This document shows, piece by piece, positions 1 to 8,564 of a stretch of 30,390 nucleotides of DNA. The notes beneath the pieces are model-generated. The model was not told the DNA's origin. It saw only the letters and a program-made list of their open reading frames with translations, and ran no database searches. Source of the stretch: Lachnospiraceae bacterium (GTDB lineage: Bacteria; Bacillota; Clostridia; Lachnospirales; Lachnospiraceae); assembly GCA_017391545.1 (NCBI GenBank), contig JAFOYD010000013.1, positions 1 through 30,390 of the forward strand, written 5' to 3'. Each line of letters starts with the position of its first letter. The stretch's first letter is position 1. Both the position numbers and the translations under genes were made by a program.

Positions 1-749
1 GTTCCGGTAGGAGCAATGGTATCTTTACAACGCAGTGCAATAAAACGCATTTCAAAAGTAGTCATTTCTGCCCCGGCTAGAATTCCCATGGCATATCCTG
101 CTCCCGTATTAAATGGCGGATACCACATCTTGTGCCTTGAAAAGCCCGGATTGTTCGGTCGGTACAGACCTGCCGCACCACCTGTCGCACAAAGGACTTT
201 CTTTGCCCTGATTTCATAGGCTGTCCCATCCTCGATGCTAAAGCCAAAGGCTCCATAAATGCAGTTATCCTTTACGATAAAATCAGTAATATTCACATGG
301 TTTAAGACGGTTACATCTTCCAGCGTCCCCACTGCATCTGCAAGAATCGGCTTGATATTTTCACCATTAATTTTAATATTTCTGTTTCCTCTCGCGACAT
401 ACTCGCCGTTCTCATCTTTGAGTATCACAAGCCCTAAATCCTCAAGCTTTTTCGTGACACGATTCAGCCCCTGCGACATCGTGAGCAACAGATCTTCCCT
501 GACAATGCCGTCAGCATCTTTGCAGGCATAGTCCACATAGTCCTCTGGCTTTCTACCTTTGACAATGTATGCATTGATCGCATTAACACCTGCCGCAAGA
601 CAGCCGCTTCGCCTGATATTGGCCTTCTCTGCAATGATGACCGAAAGCTTGGAATGTTCGCGTATCGTAAGTGCTGCATAACAGCCCGCTGTACCACCAC
701 CGATGATCAAAATGTCCGTGGTGAGAATTTTTTTGTCCCTGATTTTCAT
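1..749 (-). CDS. aprA: AprA-like adenylylsulfate reductase flavoprotein subunit (3' end outside window)
   Basis: This is the N-terminal ~249 residues of an FAD flavoprotein of the fumarate reductase/AprA superfamily. The dinucleotide-binding loop IIGGGTAGC follows the first strand (about residues 12-20). The segment RRSGCLAAGVNAINAY is the signature I associate with AprA (APS reductase alpha) rather than with L-aspartate oxidase or fumarate reductase, which carry other residues there. The expected reaction is reduction of adenylylsulfate to sulfite and AMP in the cytoplasm, usually with a ferredoxin-like beta subunit, which would lie beyond the left edge. It is the last visible gene of a sulfate-uptake run and starts 22 bases after the cysA stop codon. 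The ATG at 747-749 is preceded by AGGAG about 12 bases upstream. The substrate assignment rests on the signature plus the cysTWA context; another FAD-dependent reductase remains possible. Confidence 0.78.
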   Translation of the reverse strand, partial: MKIRDKKILTTDILIIGGGTAGCYAALTIREHSKLSVIIAEKANIRRSGCLAAGVNAINAYIVKGRKPEDYVDYACKDADGIVREDLLLTMSQGLNRVTKKLEDLGLVILKDENGEYVARGNRNIKINGENIKPILADAVGTLEDVTVLNHVNITDFIVKDNCIYGAFGFSIEDGTAYEIRAKKVLCATGGAAGLYRPNNPGFSRHKMWYPPFNTGAGYAMGILAGAEMTTFEMRFIALRCKDTIAPTG

Positions 750-771
750 AATCCTGCTTTTCTCCTATATC

Positions 772-1833
772 TTAAATGTAGAATACATCATTCTCCTGCA
801 TGTAGCTGTTCTCTGTCAGATAAGTATGTTTGTCGTCGAAGATGTAAAGTCTGTAGATCAGCACATGAACCGGCTCTCCGATCTTTACCTCATCCTTCTC
901 AAGGGAGCGCTCTGCCACAAGATGGATTCCGTTGATGTTCACGATCACATCCAGTCTGTTTCCCTTGAAAATCACATCCTCCACGATTCCCTCCTCCGCG
1001 GCAGACATGTACTGTTCCAGCTTACCGCTTTTTGATATCTTGACAAATTCCGGTCTGATAACCGCCTTGGAGTCTGCAATCACCTTATCGAATCCCTTTA
1101 ACAGCTCATAATTTTCAACAACAGTAGAACGTCCTATGAACTGTGCTACAAACGGTGTGTCCGGTGCCTTGTAAATGTCAAGCGGTGATCCCATCTGCTC
1201 AATGCGACCGTGATTGGTGATAATGATTTCATCGGCGACCTCGACTGCCTCATCCTGGTCATGTGTGACAAAGATACTAGTGATGCCAAGCTTTGTCACC
1301 ATTTCCTTCAGCCAGCTTCTGATCTCACTTCGCACCTTTGCATCCAGCGCGGCAAAGGGCTCGTCCAATAAGAGCACCTGTGGATTAGGGGCTAGCGCCC
1401 TTGCAAATGCCACACGCTGTCTCTGCCCTCCCGACAGTTGGTTCGGATAACGCTTTTCCATGCCTGTAAGCCCTGTAATCTCCATCAGCTCCGCCACACG
1501 CTTTTTGATCTGTGCTTTTGGCATCTTCTGAAGTTCAAGTCCAAAAGCGATGTTATCATATACCGTCATATACCGAAAAAGCGCATAGCTCTGAAATACA
1601 AAGCCGATTCCTCTCTTGGATGCCGGAATATCATTGACACGCACCCCATCGATATAGATGTCTCCCGCATTTGGCGTCTCAAGTCCCGCAATCATGCGAA
1701 GCAGTGTCGTCTTACCACTTCCCGAGGGACCAAGTAACGCTACGAGCTTTCCTTTTTCAACTCCAAAGCTTACGTTGTCAGAAGCCTTGAAATCCCCATA
1801 TTGTTTATATATATTTTTTAGTTCCACGTACAT
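772..1833 (-). CDS. cysA: Sulfate/thiosulfate ABC importer ATPase CysA
   Basis: 353-residue ABC ATPase that powers sulfate or thiosulfate import at the inner face of the membrane. Visible motifs are Walker A GPSGSGKTT (residues 35-43), Q-loop in VFQSYALF, signature LSGGQRQRVAFARALA, Walker B VLLLDEP with the catalytic Glu, and H-loop VTHDQDEA. A C-terminal regulatory extension of roughly 120 residues follows, as in the CysA/PotA group. I chose the ATG at 1831-1833 because GGAGG lies 8 bases upstream; a longer frame starts 13 codons earlier but has no better ribosome site. It follows cysW after 41 bases and precedes the AprA-like gene. The family alone (sulfate, molybdate, Fe, polyamine) is ambiguous; the sulfate call comes from the neighbouring paired permeases, the binding protein and cysK. 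Confidence 0.88.
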   Translation of the reverse strand: MYVELKNIYKQYGDFKASDNVSFGVEKGKLVALLGPSGSGKTTLLRMIAGLETPNAGDIYIDGVRVNDIPASKRGIGFVFQSYALFRYMTVYDNIAFGLELQKMPKAQIKKRVAELMEITGLTGMEKRYPNQLSGGQRQRVAFARALAPNPQVLLLDEPFAALDAKVRSEIRSWLKEMVTKLGITSIFVTHDQDEAVEVADEIIITNHGRIEQMGSPLDIYKAPDTPFVAQFIGRSTVVENYELLKGFDKVIADSKAVIRPEFVKISKSGKLEQYMSAAEEGIVEDVIFKGNRLDVIVNINGIHLVAERSLEKDEVKIGEPVHVLIYRLYIFDDKHTYLTENSYMQENDVFYI

Positions 1834-1874
1834 TCTGTTTTCCTCCAGCGTATCCCGATTCAGTGCCCTCAAGG

Positions 1875-2747
1875 CTACTTTCCGGCTGCATTTGTGCTAT
1901 GATATTCCGCCACGTTTTTTGCTACCAGCACGATTACCGCGATCAGCACCAGTATCGAAGACACAGCAAAAGCAGATGTGACAGACGTGTCAGTTCCTGA
2001 CATATAAAGTGCATCGATCTCTAACGGCAGGGTGAATGTTTCTCCTCTTGTCTTGGACAATGCATTTACCGCGCCAAACTCACCAAGTGCTCTGGCAGTG
2101 CACAGGATAATTCCGTAAATCAAGCCCCACTTGATGTGCGGAAGTGTAATTTTTCTGAAGATCTTGAAACCGCCTGCTCCCATCAAAGCAGCTGCCTCTT
2201 CCTCGTCCTTTCCCTGTGCATTCAGGATTGGAATAATCTCACGTGATACGAATGGGAATGTGACAAAGATCGTGGCAAGCACGACACCCGGAATCGCAAA
2301 TGTGATACGGATATTTGTGCCTAAAAATTCATTGATTGCCCTAAGTGCAGGATAGGTCCAGCCAAGTCTTCCAAAGGTCATCAGAAATGCAAGACCAACA
2401 ATCACAGGCGAAATAGAAAACGGTATGTCAATCAATGTCGCTAACACTTGCTTCCCTTTGAAAGAAAACTTTGTAAGAACCCATGCTGCTATCAGTCCAA
2501 AAAATGTATTGACGGCTACTGCTATGGCAGTGGCAAGCAATGTCACTCCAAGTGCAGAAAGCACATACTTTGTGGAAATTGCTTTCAGATAAAAGCCAAT
2601 GCCCTCCTTCAAGGAGCTTGTAATCACACAGACAAGAGGCATGACAAGCATCACGAAAATAAAAATAACGGTTATTGCGATTAAAATTCTTCTTGTAACT
2701 GCCTTGTTTCTTTCCAGTTTTTCCTGTTCATTCAATTCTCTGCTCAT
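1875..2747 (-). CDS. cysW: Sulfate ABC importer permease CysW
   Basis: 290-residue inner-membrane permease with about six hydrophobic segments. The cytoplasmic coupling (EAA) loop reads EEEAAALMGAGGFKIF followed by TLPHIKWGL and RALGEFGAV, the pattern typical of CysW-type subunits that dock onto the CysA ATPase. A short charged N-terminus (MSRELNEQEKLERNK) precedes the first membrane helix. It lies 19 bases after cysT and 41 bases before cysA, all co-directional, so it forms a heterodimeric channel with CysT. GAGG lies about 12 bases before the ATG, a rather distant ribosome site, so translation may be partly coupled to cysT. Confidence 0.9.
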   Translation of the reverse strand: MSRELNEQEKLERNKAVTRRILIAITVIFIFVMLVMPLVCVITSSLKEGIGFYLKAISTKYVLSALGVTLLATAIAVAVNTFFGLIAAWVLTKFSFKGKQVLATLIDIPFSISPVIVGLAFLMTFGRLGWTYPALRAINEFLGTNIRITFAIPGVVLATIFVTFPFVSREIIPILNAQGKDEEEAAALMGAGGFKIFRKITLPHIKWGLIYGIILCTARALGEFGAVNALSKTRGETFTLPLEIDALYMSGTDTSVTSAFAVSSILVLIAVIVLVAKNVAEYHSTNAAGK

Positions 2748-2766
2748 CGTTTGTTAACCTCAAAAT

Positions 2767-3657
2767 CTATAGTATGTTAATTCTTTGTGCCTGCTTTACC
2801 TGAATAATGTTGATAAAAAGCAAGAGCAAAAAGGAAATAATCAGCATCGCAAGTGCGATGACCGTAGCACTTTCATAATCAATATAGCTGAGCTTCTGCA
2901 TGATTACATAAGATATGACCTGCGTATGCTCCTTTGCACTGTTGCCGGATATGTAGATTACACTGCCATATTCACCGATACCTCTTGCAAAAGCAAGTCC
3001 AAAACCAGTAAGTAATGCAGGGCGAAGCTCCGGCAGGATGACTTTGAAAAATGTACGGGAAGGTGTTGCTCCGAGAATATATGCCGCCTCCTCGTACTGG
3101 CTGTCCATCTTCTCTAACACCGGCTGTACATTTCTCACGACGAACGGAATGCCGATAAAGATGAGCGCAATTATAAGTCCCAGTTTTGTATAATTTACCT
3201 TGATGCCAAGCGCCATCAGCGGTTTTCCCAGAAGCCCTGTCTCTGAATACAGCTTTGAAAGCGTGATTCCCGCTACTGCCGTAGGAAGTGCAAAGGGAAG
3301 CTCGATGAATCCATCCAACAGTTTTTTGCCTGGGAAATCATATTTTACCAGCACCCACGCAATGATCAGCCCGAACACGCAATTGATCAGTGCTGCCAGA
3401 AACGAACAGCTGATGCTCGTGATGAACGCATTCATCACATTCTTTTTGGTAATCAATTCAAACATTTCATGTGGGGAAAGCTTTAGCGAATACACCATCA
3501 CGGACGCCAACGGTATCAGCACAATCAGCGACAACATGACCACAGTAATGCCAAGTGTCAGATGGAATCCGGGAATGACACGGCTTTTCTTTACATGCTT
3601 CTTGATCTGTATTTTATTTTCACTCTTAATCGCCTGATTCTCGTTTGCTTCCTGCAT
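2767..3657 (-). CDS. cysT: Sulfate ABC importer permease CysT
   Basis: 296-residue inner-membrane permease, partner of CysW. The coupling loop reads EEAAYILGATPSRTFF, followed by LPELRPALLTG and ARGIGEYGSV, which is typical of CysT/CysU. The N-terminal ~30 residues are hydrophilic and lysine-rich, then about six membrane segments follow. I chose the ATG at 3655-3657 because GAGGA lies about 9 bases upstream; an upstream in-frame extension of 16 codons falls in the leader between promoter and ribosome site. It is the first gene after a terminator and a consensus promoter that separate it from the sulfate-binding protein gene, so it and cysW-cysA-aprA may be expressed at a different level from the binding protein. 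Confidence 0.9.
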   Translation of the reverse strand: MQEANENQAIKSENKIQIKKHVKKSRVIPGFHLTLGITVVMLSLIVLIPLASVMVYSLKLSPHEMFELITKKNVMNAFITSISCSFLAALINCVFGLIIAWVLVKYDFPGKKLLDGFIELPFALPTAVAGITLSKLYSETGLLGKPLMALGIKVNYTKLGLIIALIFIGIPFVVRNVQPVLEKMDSQYEEAAYILGATPSRTFFKVILPELRPALLTGFGLAFARGIGEYGSVIYISGNSAKEHTQVISYVIMQKLSYIDYESATVIALAMLIISFLLLLFINIIQVKQAQRINIL

Positions 3658-3719
3658 TCGTATGATTCCTCGTTTTTTGTTTTTCCTATATTCCCTATAT
3701 ATCATGTAGGTTTAAAGGG

Positions 3720-3748
3720 ATATTACCATTTATTTCCTATAATGTCAA
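3720..3748 (-). promoter_or_regulatory. Internal sigma-A promoter for cysT-cysW-cysA-apr, with inverted repeat over the -35
   Basis: On the minus strand the -35 TTGACA (3743-3748) and -10 TAATAT (3720-3725) are separated by exactly 17 bases, a near-consensus vegetative promoter about 60 bases before cysT. An inverted repeat TTCCTAT-N7-ATAGGAA (3734-3740 and 3748-3754) overlaps the -35 element and is a plausible operator for a sulfur regulator such as a CymR-like Rrf2 protein; that identity is a guess. Confidence 0.72.
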
Positions 3749-3786
3749 TAGGAATTGAAATATTTTTTATTTTTTGTAACAAAAAA

Positions 3787-3824
3787 ACCTTATTGATATT
3801 CAGCTTTCCTGAAATCAATAAGGT
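3787..3824 (-). terminator. Intrinsic terminator after the sulfate-binding protein gene
   Basis: A perfect 11-base stem (ACCTTATTGAT at 3787-3797 with ATCAATAAGGT at 3814-3824) is extended by a second 5-base stem TTCAG/CTGAA around a 5-base loop. On the minus strand it is followed at once by a run of seven T (3780-3786 region), and on the plus strand by a T-run too. It begins 6 bases after the stop codon of the binding protein, so it should cut off most transcripts before the permease genes. Confidence 0.88.
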
Positions 3825-3829
3825 CTTTT

Positions 3830-4855
3830 TTAATAATCCATGATTCTGTCGAACACTGCCTCATCATCAAAATATTGCGCATAAACAGCATCCCATCCAC
3901 CATAATCCTCAATCGTATAGAGCTTCAGATCCAAGTCGAACTGTTCTGAATATTCCTGCAGGATACTCTCATTCGTTGGTCTGTAGCCGTACTTTCCGAT
4001 CAGGCGCTGTGCCTCGTCGCTGTAGAGATATTGCAGGTACTCATGGCTAATCTCCTGTGTATGATTCGCATCCGCATTGTCATCAACAATCGCCACGCTC
4101 GGCTGGGCAAGAATACTCACAGACGGTGTGATCAACTCATAGCTGTCCGGATAATTCTGTAGAATGGTGATCGCCTCATTTTCCCATGCAATCAGCACAT
4201 CCCCCTTGCCGTTCTCCACAAAAGTGGTCGTTGCCCCTCTGGATCCGGTATCCATGACAGTAACATTATCGTATATTTTCTTTACAAATGCCTCAATTTC
4301 CTGCTCCGAAGCGTAGTGCTCCCTGCCATAGCTCCATGCCGCCAGAAAATTCCAGCAAGCCCCGCCACTGCTCTTTGGGTCAGGCGTGATGACCTCCACA
4401 CCTTCTGCGGTCAGGTCATCCCAATCCGTAATATTCTTTTCGTTTCCGCTTCGCACCAGAAATATAATCGTCGAAGTATAAGGTGCCGAATCCAGTTCAA
4501 ACTCATCGATCCAGCCTTCGCGGATCAGACCAGTCCTTTCAATCAGCGATATGTCATGCTCGAGCGCCAATGTTACCACATCGGCATTGCAGCCCTCCAC
4601 GACAGAGCGGGCCTGCGCACCTGAGCCGCCATGTGACTGTATGACATGAATGTCCGTTCCGTGCTGTGCCTTGTAAATGCTTTCAAATAGCGCATTGTAC
4701 TCCTCATAGAATTCTCTGGTGGGGTCGTACGAAACATTCGTAATTGTGACGCTTGTGTCATTTTTATCTTTTCCACATGCTGTCAGTGTCGTAGCCACAA
4801 GTGCAAAAACTGTAGTCAGGCACAGCAGTTTCCTGGAATATCTGTTCTTTTTCAC
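3830..4855 (-). CDS. sbp: Sulfate/thiosulfate-binding lipoprotein
   Basis: 341-residue extracytoplasmic solute-binding protein of the Sbp/CysP type. It has a lipoprotein signal peptide with lipobox LTAC (Cys about residue 27), so it should be tethered to the outer face of the membrane and feed CysT/CysW. Family segments include NVSYDPTREFYEEYNALF near the start, then QSHGGSGAQARSVVEG, which forms part of the sulfate site, and later GYRPTNESI. The start codon is GTG (4853-4855) with a purine-rich GGGGG site about 8 bases upstream, a poor match to the usual GGAGG. It follows cysK after 18 bases and is itself followed by a strong terminator, the usual arrangement for making more binding protein than permease. 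Confidence 0.9.
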   Translation of the reverse strand: MKKNRYSRKLLCLTTVFALVATTLTACGKDKNDTSVTITNVSYDPTREFYEEYNALFESIYKAQHGTDIHVIQSHGGSGAQARSVVEGCNADVVTLALEHDISLIERTGLIREGWIDEFELDSAPYTSTIIFLVRSGNEKNITDWDDLTAEGVEVITPDPKSSGGACWNFLAAWSYGREHYASEQEIEAFVKKIYDNVTVMDTGSRGATTTFVENGKGDVLIAWENEAITILQNYPDSYELITPSVSILAQPSVAIVDDNADANHTQEISHEYLQYLYSDEAQRLIGKYGYRPTNESILQEYSEQFDLDLKLYTIEDYGGWDAVYAQYFDDEAVFDRIMDY

Positions 4856-4873
4856 TCTTTTTCCCCCGGTTTC

Positions 4874-5818
4874 CTACAGTTCAAAAAGCTGTGTTGAAAG
4901 ATAACGCTCGCCCGTATCCGGCAGGAGCACAACAATGTTTTTTCCTTTGTTTTCCGGACGCTTTGCAAGCTCTGTGGCCGCATAGATCACTGCGCCGGAC
5001 GAAATGCCGACAAGTAATCCATCCGATTTTGCCACTGCTCTCGCATAGTCAAAAGCTGTCTCATCCTCCACTGCAATCACTTCATCCACAAGCTCCATTT
5101 TCATCACCTTCGGTACAAAGCCTGCACCGATGCCTTGTATTCTATGGCGTCCCGGTACGCCGCCTGAAAGCACGGGCGAACCTGACGGCTCAACTGCCAC
5201 AATTTTAATCTCAGGATTTCTCTCCTTTAAGCCCTGCGCTGTACCAGTCAGCGTTCCACCAGTACCGACAGAAGCTACAAAGATATCCACATTTCCATCG
5301 GTATCATTCCATATTTCTACTGCAGTCGTCTCTCTGTGTATCGCAGGATTTGCCTCATTCTCAAACTGCTGCGGAATGTATGCGTTACCATATTCATCCT
5401 TAAGCTGTTCGGCTCTTTCGATAGCGCCCTTCATGCCGAGATTGCCCGGTGTCAGCACGATTTCTGCACCTAAAGCCGTAACGATTTTTCTCCTCTCCAG
5501 ACTCATGGTATCCGGCATGGTAAGAATCAGATGAAGCCCTTTCGCAGCAGCGACAAAGGCAAGTCCGATTCCCGTATTGCCACTGGTAGGCTCGATGATC
5601 ACTGTCTTGTCATTGATCTTCCCTTCTTTGATACCCTGTTCAATCATGTTTGCTGCGACTCTGTCCTTCACACTCCCAAGCGGATTAAAATACTCCAACT
5701 TTGCGATAAGCTTTGCCTGAAGCTCATTGTTCTTCTCAAAATTCGTCAACTCCAGTAAAGGAGTGTTTCCAATTAACTGCGTAAGCTGTGTTGCTATTTT
5801 TGCCATCGTTGCCACCAT
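4874..5818 (-). CDS. cysK: Cysteine synthase A (O-acetylserine sulfhydrylase)
   Basis: 314-residue PLP enzyme that joins O-acetylserine and sulfide to give cysteine. The PLP lysine lies in NPLGSVKDRVA (Lys51); the phosphate/substrate loop TSGNTGIGLAF is at about 79-89; the glycine loop GTGGTLTG binds the PLP phosphate; the C-terminal GISSGA and LLPDTGERYLST are as in CysK. Length is normal for the family. The first ATG has AAGGA 5 bases upstream; a second ATG four codons later (MAKIATQL) is also possible. It begins 8 bases after metF and is followed after 18 bases by the sulfate-binding protein, so uptake, reduction and fixation of sulfur are genetically linked. Confidence 0.95.
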   Translation of the reverse strand: MVATMAKIATQLTQLIGNTPLLELTNFEKNNELQAKLIAKLEYFNPLGSVKDRVAANMIEQGIKEGKINDKTVIIEPTSGNTGIGLAFVAAAKGLHLILTMPDTMSLERRKIVTALGAEIVLTPGNLGMKGAIERAEQLKDEYGNAYIPQQFENEANPAIHRETTAVEIWNDTDGNVDIFVASVGTGGTLTGTAQGLKERNPEIKIVAVEPSGSPVLSGGVPGRHRIQGIGAGFVPKVMKMELVDEVIAVEDETAFDYARAVAKSDGLLVGISSGAVIYAATELAKRPENKGKNIVVLLPDTGERYLSTQLFEL

Positions 5819-5826
5819 ACCCTTCC

Positions 5827-6690
5827 TTATAATATTCTTGAGAGACTGTCCTGAATGCCTTTTGCCACTTCGGAGTTATTCATGGAGTACACATGAATGT
5901 GCTTCACGCCATTTGCAATGAGATCAATGATCTGGTCTGTAGCGTAAATAATGCCTGCCTGCTGCATTGCCTCAGGGTTACTTCCAAAGCAGTCGACAAT
6001 GCTTCGAAACCGCATCGGTACATTGCAGCCGGAGAGTTTCACTGCATTCTGAAGCTGAACAGGTCTGGTAATCGGCATGATTCCCGGTATGACCGGAACA
6101 TCGATTCCCGCTTCACGTACCCTGCATAAGAAATTGTAAAAAATATTATTATCAAAAAACATCTGCGTCGTGAGAAACTCACAGCCTGCATCGACCTTTT
6201 TCTTAAGATTCAGGATGTCCTGTTTTGTGTTCTCCGACTCCACATGTCCCTCCGGATAGCAGGCGCCACCAATACACATACCGCCAAACGTTTTGATCTC
6301 TGCGACAAGTTCTGATGCATAGTGATAGTTCGCAAAAGGATCGCCCTCAAAGTCCTTTGGTCTGTCACCGCGCAGGGCAAGGACATTCTCGATTCCTGCT
6401 GCCTTCATATTTACGAGCGACTTGCGAATTCCTTCCTTTGTCGCACCGACACAGGTCAGATGTGCGATTGTCGTGACACCATATGTATCCTGTATTCCTT
6501 TGGCGATCTTAAGCGTATTGTCGCGTGTACTGCCTCCTGCACCATAGGTCACACTCATGTAGCTTGGCGCAAGCTTTGCCACACTGTATGCCGCCTCCTT
6601 CACAGCCTCGTAATTGGCTGTCACCTTTGGTGGAAACACCTCAAAGGACAGCGTGATATCCTGTTTTGATAATAGTTCATTTAATTTCAT
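5827..6690 (-). CDS. metF: 5,10-methylenetetrahydrofolate reductase
   Basis: 287-residue TIM-barrel flavoenzyme that reduces methylene-THF to 5-methyl-THF, the methyl donor for methionine synthase. Visible motifs are LSFEVFPPK with the catalytic Glu (residue 17), VTYGAGGSTRDNT, TIAHLTCVG, LRGDRP and FLTTQMFFDN. The ATG at 6688-6690 is preceded by GGAGGAGG, which decides the start over a longer frame beginning 23 codons upstream. It starts 37 bases after the B12 importer ATPase and ends 8 bases before cysK. This puts methyl-THF production directly downstream of a cobalamin-riboswitch-controlled importer, which makes sense if methionine synthase in this organism is B12-dependent (MetH); that enzyme is not in the window. 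Confidence 0.95.
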   Translation of the reverse strand: MKLNELLSKQDITLSFEVFPPKVTANYEAVKEAAYSVAKLAPSYMSVTYGAGGSTRDNTLKIAKGIQDTYGVTTIAHLTCVGATKEGIRKSLVNMKAAGIENVLALRGDRPKDFEGDPFANYHYASELVAEIKTFGGMCIGGACYPEGHVESENTKQDILNLKKKVDAGCEFLTTQMFFDNNIFYNFLCRVREAGIDVPVIPGIMPITRPVQLQNAVKLSGCNVPMRFRSIVDCFGSNPEAMQQAGIIYATDQIIDLIANGVKHIHVYSMNNSEVAKGIQDSLSRIL

Positions 6691-6727
6691 TCCAAATTCC
6701 TCCTCCGCACAAAAGTGTTTATTTATC

Positions 6728-7534
6728 TTACATTTTGGCGATAATATATTGTCTGTCATCGGAAAGCCCTCCGATCAGTTCAAATTCCATGTCATACACA
6801 GACTTCAGATTCTCCGGTGTCAGCACCTTCCTGGTTTCTCCCGCTGCAAATACTTTCCCTGCCATCATCAGGATCAGCTTATTGCAAAAGGCTGATGCCA
6901 GATTCAGATCATGCAATATGGCGATCACCGTTTTTGACTTTTCCTGCCTCAGGCGCTCCAACACCTTCATCAGCTCATACTGATGTCTGATGTCAAGACT
7001 CGAGACTGGCTCATCGAGTATGATCCAGGGAGTGTCCTGCGCGATCGTCCTTGCGATCATCACACGCTGTCGTTCCCCGCCACTTAACTGCTGTATGCTT
7101 CTGTTCTTAAACTGCAGACAGTTGGTAAATTCCAGCGCCTCGTCAATCTTTTCCCTGTCCACCCTTCCAAGCGGCTGAAATCTTTTTCTGTGCGGCTCAC
7201 GCCCCATCGCCACCACATCATACACAGTAAAATCAACGTCTGATCCAACACTCTGCGGCAAAAACGAGATCAGTCCTGCAAGCTGTTCCCTGCCAATACT
7301 GTCAATTTCCTTTTTCTCACCGTTCTGCTCAAAGCCGATGCTCCCCGCATTTTTCTTATTCAGTTTTACAAGCTGCCGTACAAAGGATGATTTTCCTGCT
7401 CCGTTTGGTCCCAGAATTCCATAGAAGTCCCCAGAGTACAGCATTGCATTTACATGATCCAGGATCAGCCCGGAATCTTTATCAGGCTTCCATACAACAT
7501 CTTTCGCCTGTATGCTTTCCGGATTATTCATCAT
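6728..7534 (-). CDS. btuD: Cobalamin-type ABC importer ATPase
   Basis: 268-residue ATPase of the FecE/BtuD family that drives uptake of cobalamin or siderophore-like metal chelates. Motifs: Walker A GPNGAGKSS, Q-loop SFLPQSVG, signature LSGGERQRVMIARTIA, Walker B WIILDEP, H-loop AILHDLN. Its start overlaps the permease stop by four bases (ATGA), and AGGAG lies about 9 bases before the first of two adjacent ATG codons. Substrate preference cannot be read from the ATPase; the B12 assignment comes from the riboswitch in the operon leader. It ends 37 bases before metF. Confidence 0.85.
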   Translation of the reverse strand: MMNNPESIQAKDVVWKPDKDSGLILDHVNAMLYSGDFYGILGPNGAGKSSFVRQLVKLNKKNAGSIGFEQNGEKKEIDSIGREQLAGLISFLPQSVGSDVDFTVYDVVAMGREPHRKRFQPLGRVDREKIDEALEFTNCLQFKNRSIQQLSGGERQRVMIARTIAQDTPWIILDEPVSSLDIRHQYELMKVLERLRQEKSKTVIAILHDLNLASAFCNKLILMMAGKVFAAGETRKVLTPENLKSVYDMEFELIGGLSDDRQYIIAKM

Positions 7535-8562
7535 ATTCTGCGTCTCCTTTTCAGCACCAGAAAAATAAAATATGGTGCGCCAAGCATTGATGTGATAATT
7601 CCTACTGGTATCTCTGTTGGTGCTGCCACAGTTCTTGCCACTGTATCACACAGGGTCACAAAGATCGCCCCCATAAAGAAAGCGTACGGCATGAGCTTTT
7701 TATTGTCAGAGCCACTGATCAATCTGATACAGTGTGGGATGATCAGTCCCACAAATCCGATGATACCGCTCACAGCAACTGCCGCTCCGACTAGAAGAGA
7801 AGCTGCCATAATGATCCGTCTGCGTATCCGGTCCACATCGATTCCAAGACATTTTGCCTCATCATCTCCCATCAGAATGATGTTGAGCTTTCCGGCATAC
7901 AAAAATATCACAGCCACACCAACAAAAACAAAAATGGACAAAAAGCGAATTTTTCCCCAAGTAGCGGCGGAAAAGCTGCCCATTGTCCACATATACACCT
8001 TTTCAATCCTGTCATTGTGAAATGTCATCAGTAGTGATATCAATGAGCTCAAAAGTGTGCTGATTGCCGTACCTGTAAGCAACATTCCCGTCACTGATAT
8101 CTCTCCACTTATTTTGGAGACATGATAGACAATAAACACGGTAAACAGTGCCCCCGCAAAAGCAAAAGCACCTACTGCACCTAGTCCCATGAAACCGGCT
8201 GTTACTCCTGACAGCATGGCGAGGGTTGCTCCAAAGGCCGCTCCGGATGACACGCCAAGGATATGGGGATCAGCAAGGGGATTTCCAAAAATCCCCTGAA
8301 ATGCTGCTCCCACAACAGAAAGTGCTGCTCCTACAAGGGCAGACATCATAATCCTGGGCATGCGTACCTGCCACACGATCACCTCATATTTCGAACCAAA
8401 TTCCGCGGTATCCACAAATCTTCCCAAAAACGGAAGCTTTGCTGCCACAATTTTCAGGCTGTCCACAAAGGACAGATCTGCCGAACCCACTGACGCGGAA
8501 AAGGTCATGGTAAACAGTAATATCACTGCAAAGATGAACAGATTTCTTTTCATTTTACGCAT
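7531..8562 (-). CDS. btuC: Cobalamin-type ABC importer permease (FecCD family)
   Basis: 343-residue polytopic membrane protein of the FecCD/BtuC family, with roughly nine to ten hydrophobic segments. Family landmarks are RMPRIMMSALVGAALSVVGAAFQG, NPLADPHILGVSSGAAFGA, TGMLLTGTAISTLLSS, and near the C-terminus GIIGFVGLIIPHCIRLISG, the region that contacts the ATPase. It ends with a basic tail KRRRRI whose codons overlap the ATPase start. It begins one base after the binding-protein stop codon region, with its GGAGG lying inside the last codons of that gene, so translation is probably coupled. It imports its substrate together with the neighbouring lipoprotein and ATPase. Confidence 0.9.
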   Translation of the reverse strand: MRKMKRNLFIFAVILLFTMTFSASVGSADLSFVDSLKIVAAKLPFLGRFVDTAEFGSKYEVIVWQVRMPRIMMSALVGAALSVVGAAFQGIFGNPLADPHILGVSSGAAFGATLAMLSGVTAGFMGLGAVGAFAFAGALFTVFIVYHVSKISGEISVTGMLLTGTAISTLLSSLISLLMTFHNDRIEKVYMWTMGSFSAATWGKIRFLSIFVFVGVAVIFLYAGKLNIILMGDDEAKCLGIDVDRIRRRIIMAASLLVGAAVAVSGIIGFVGLIIPHCIRLISGSDNKKLMPYAFFMGAIFVTLCDTVARTVAAPTEIPVGIITSMLGAPYFIFLVLKRRRRI

Positions 8563-8564
8563 AT

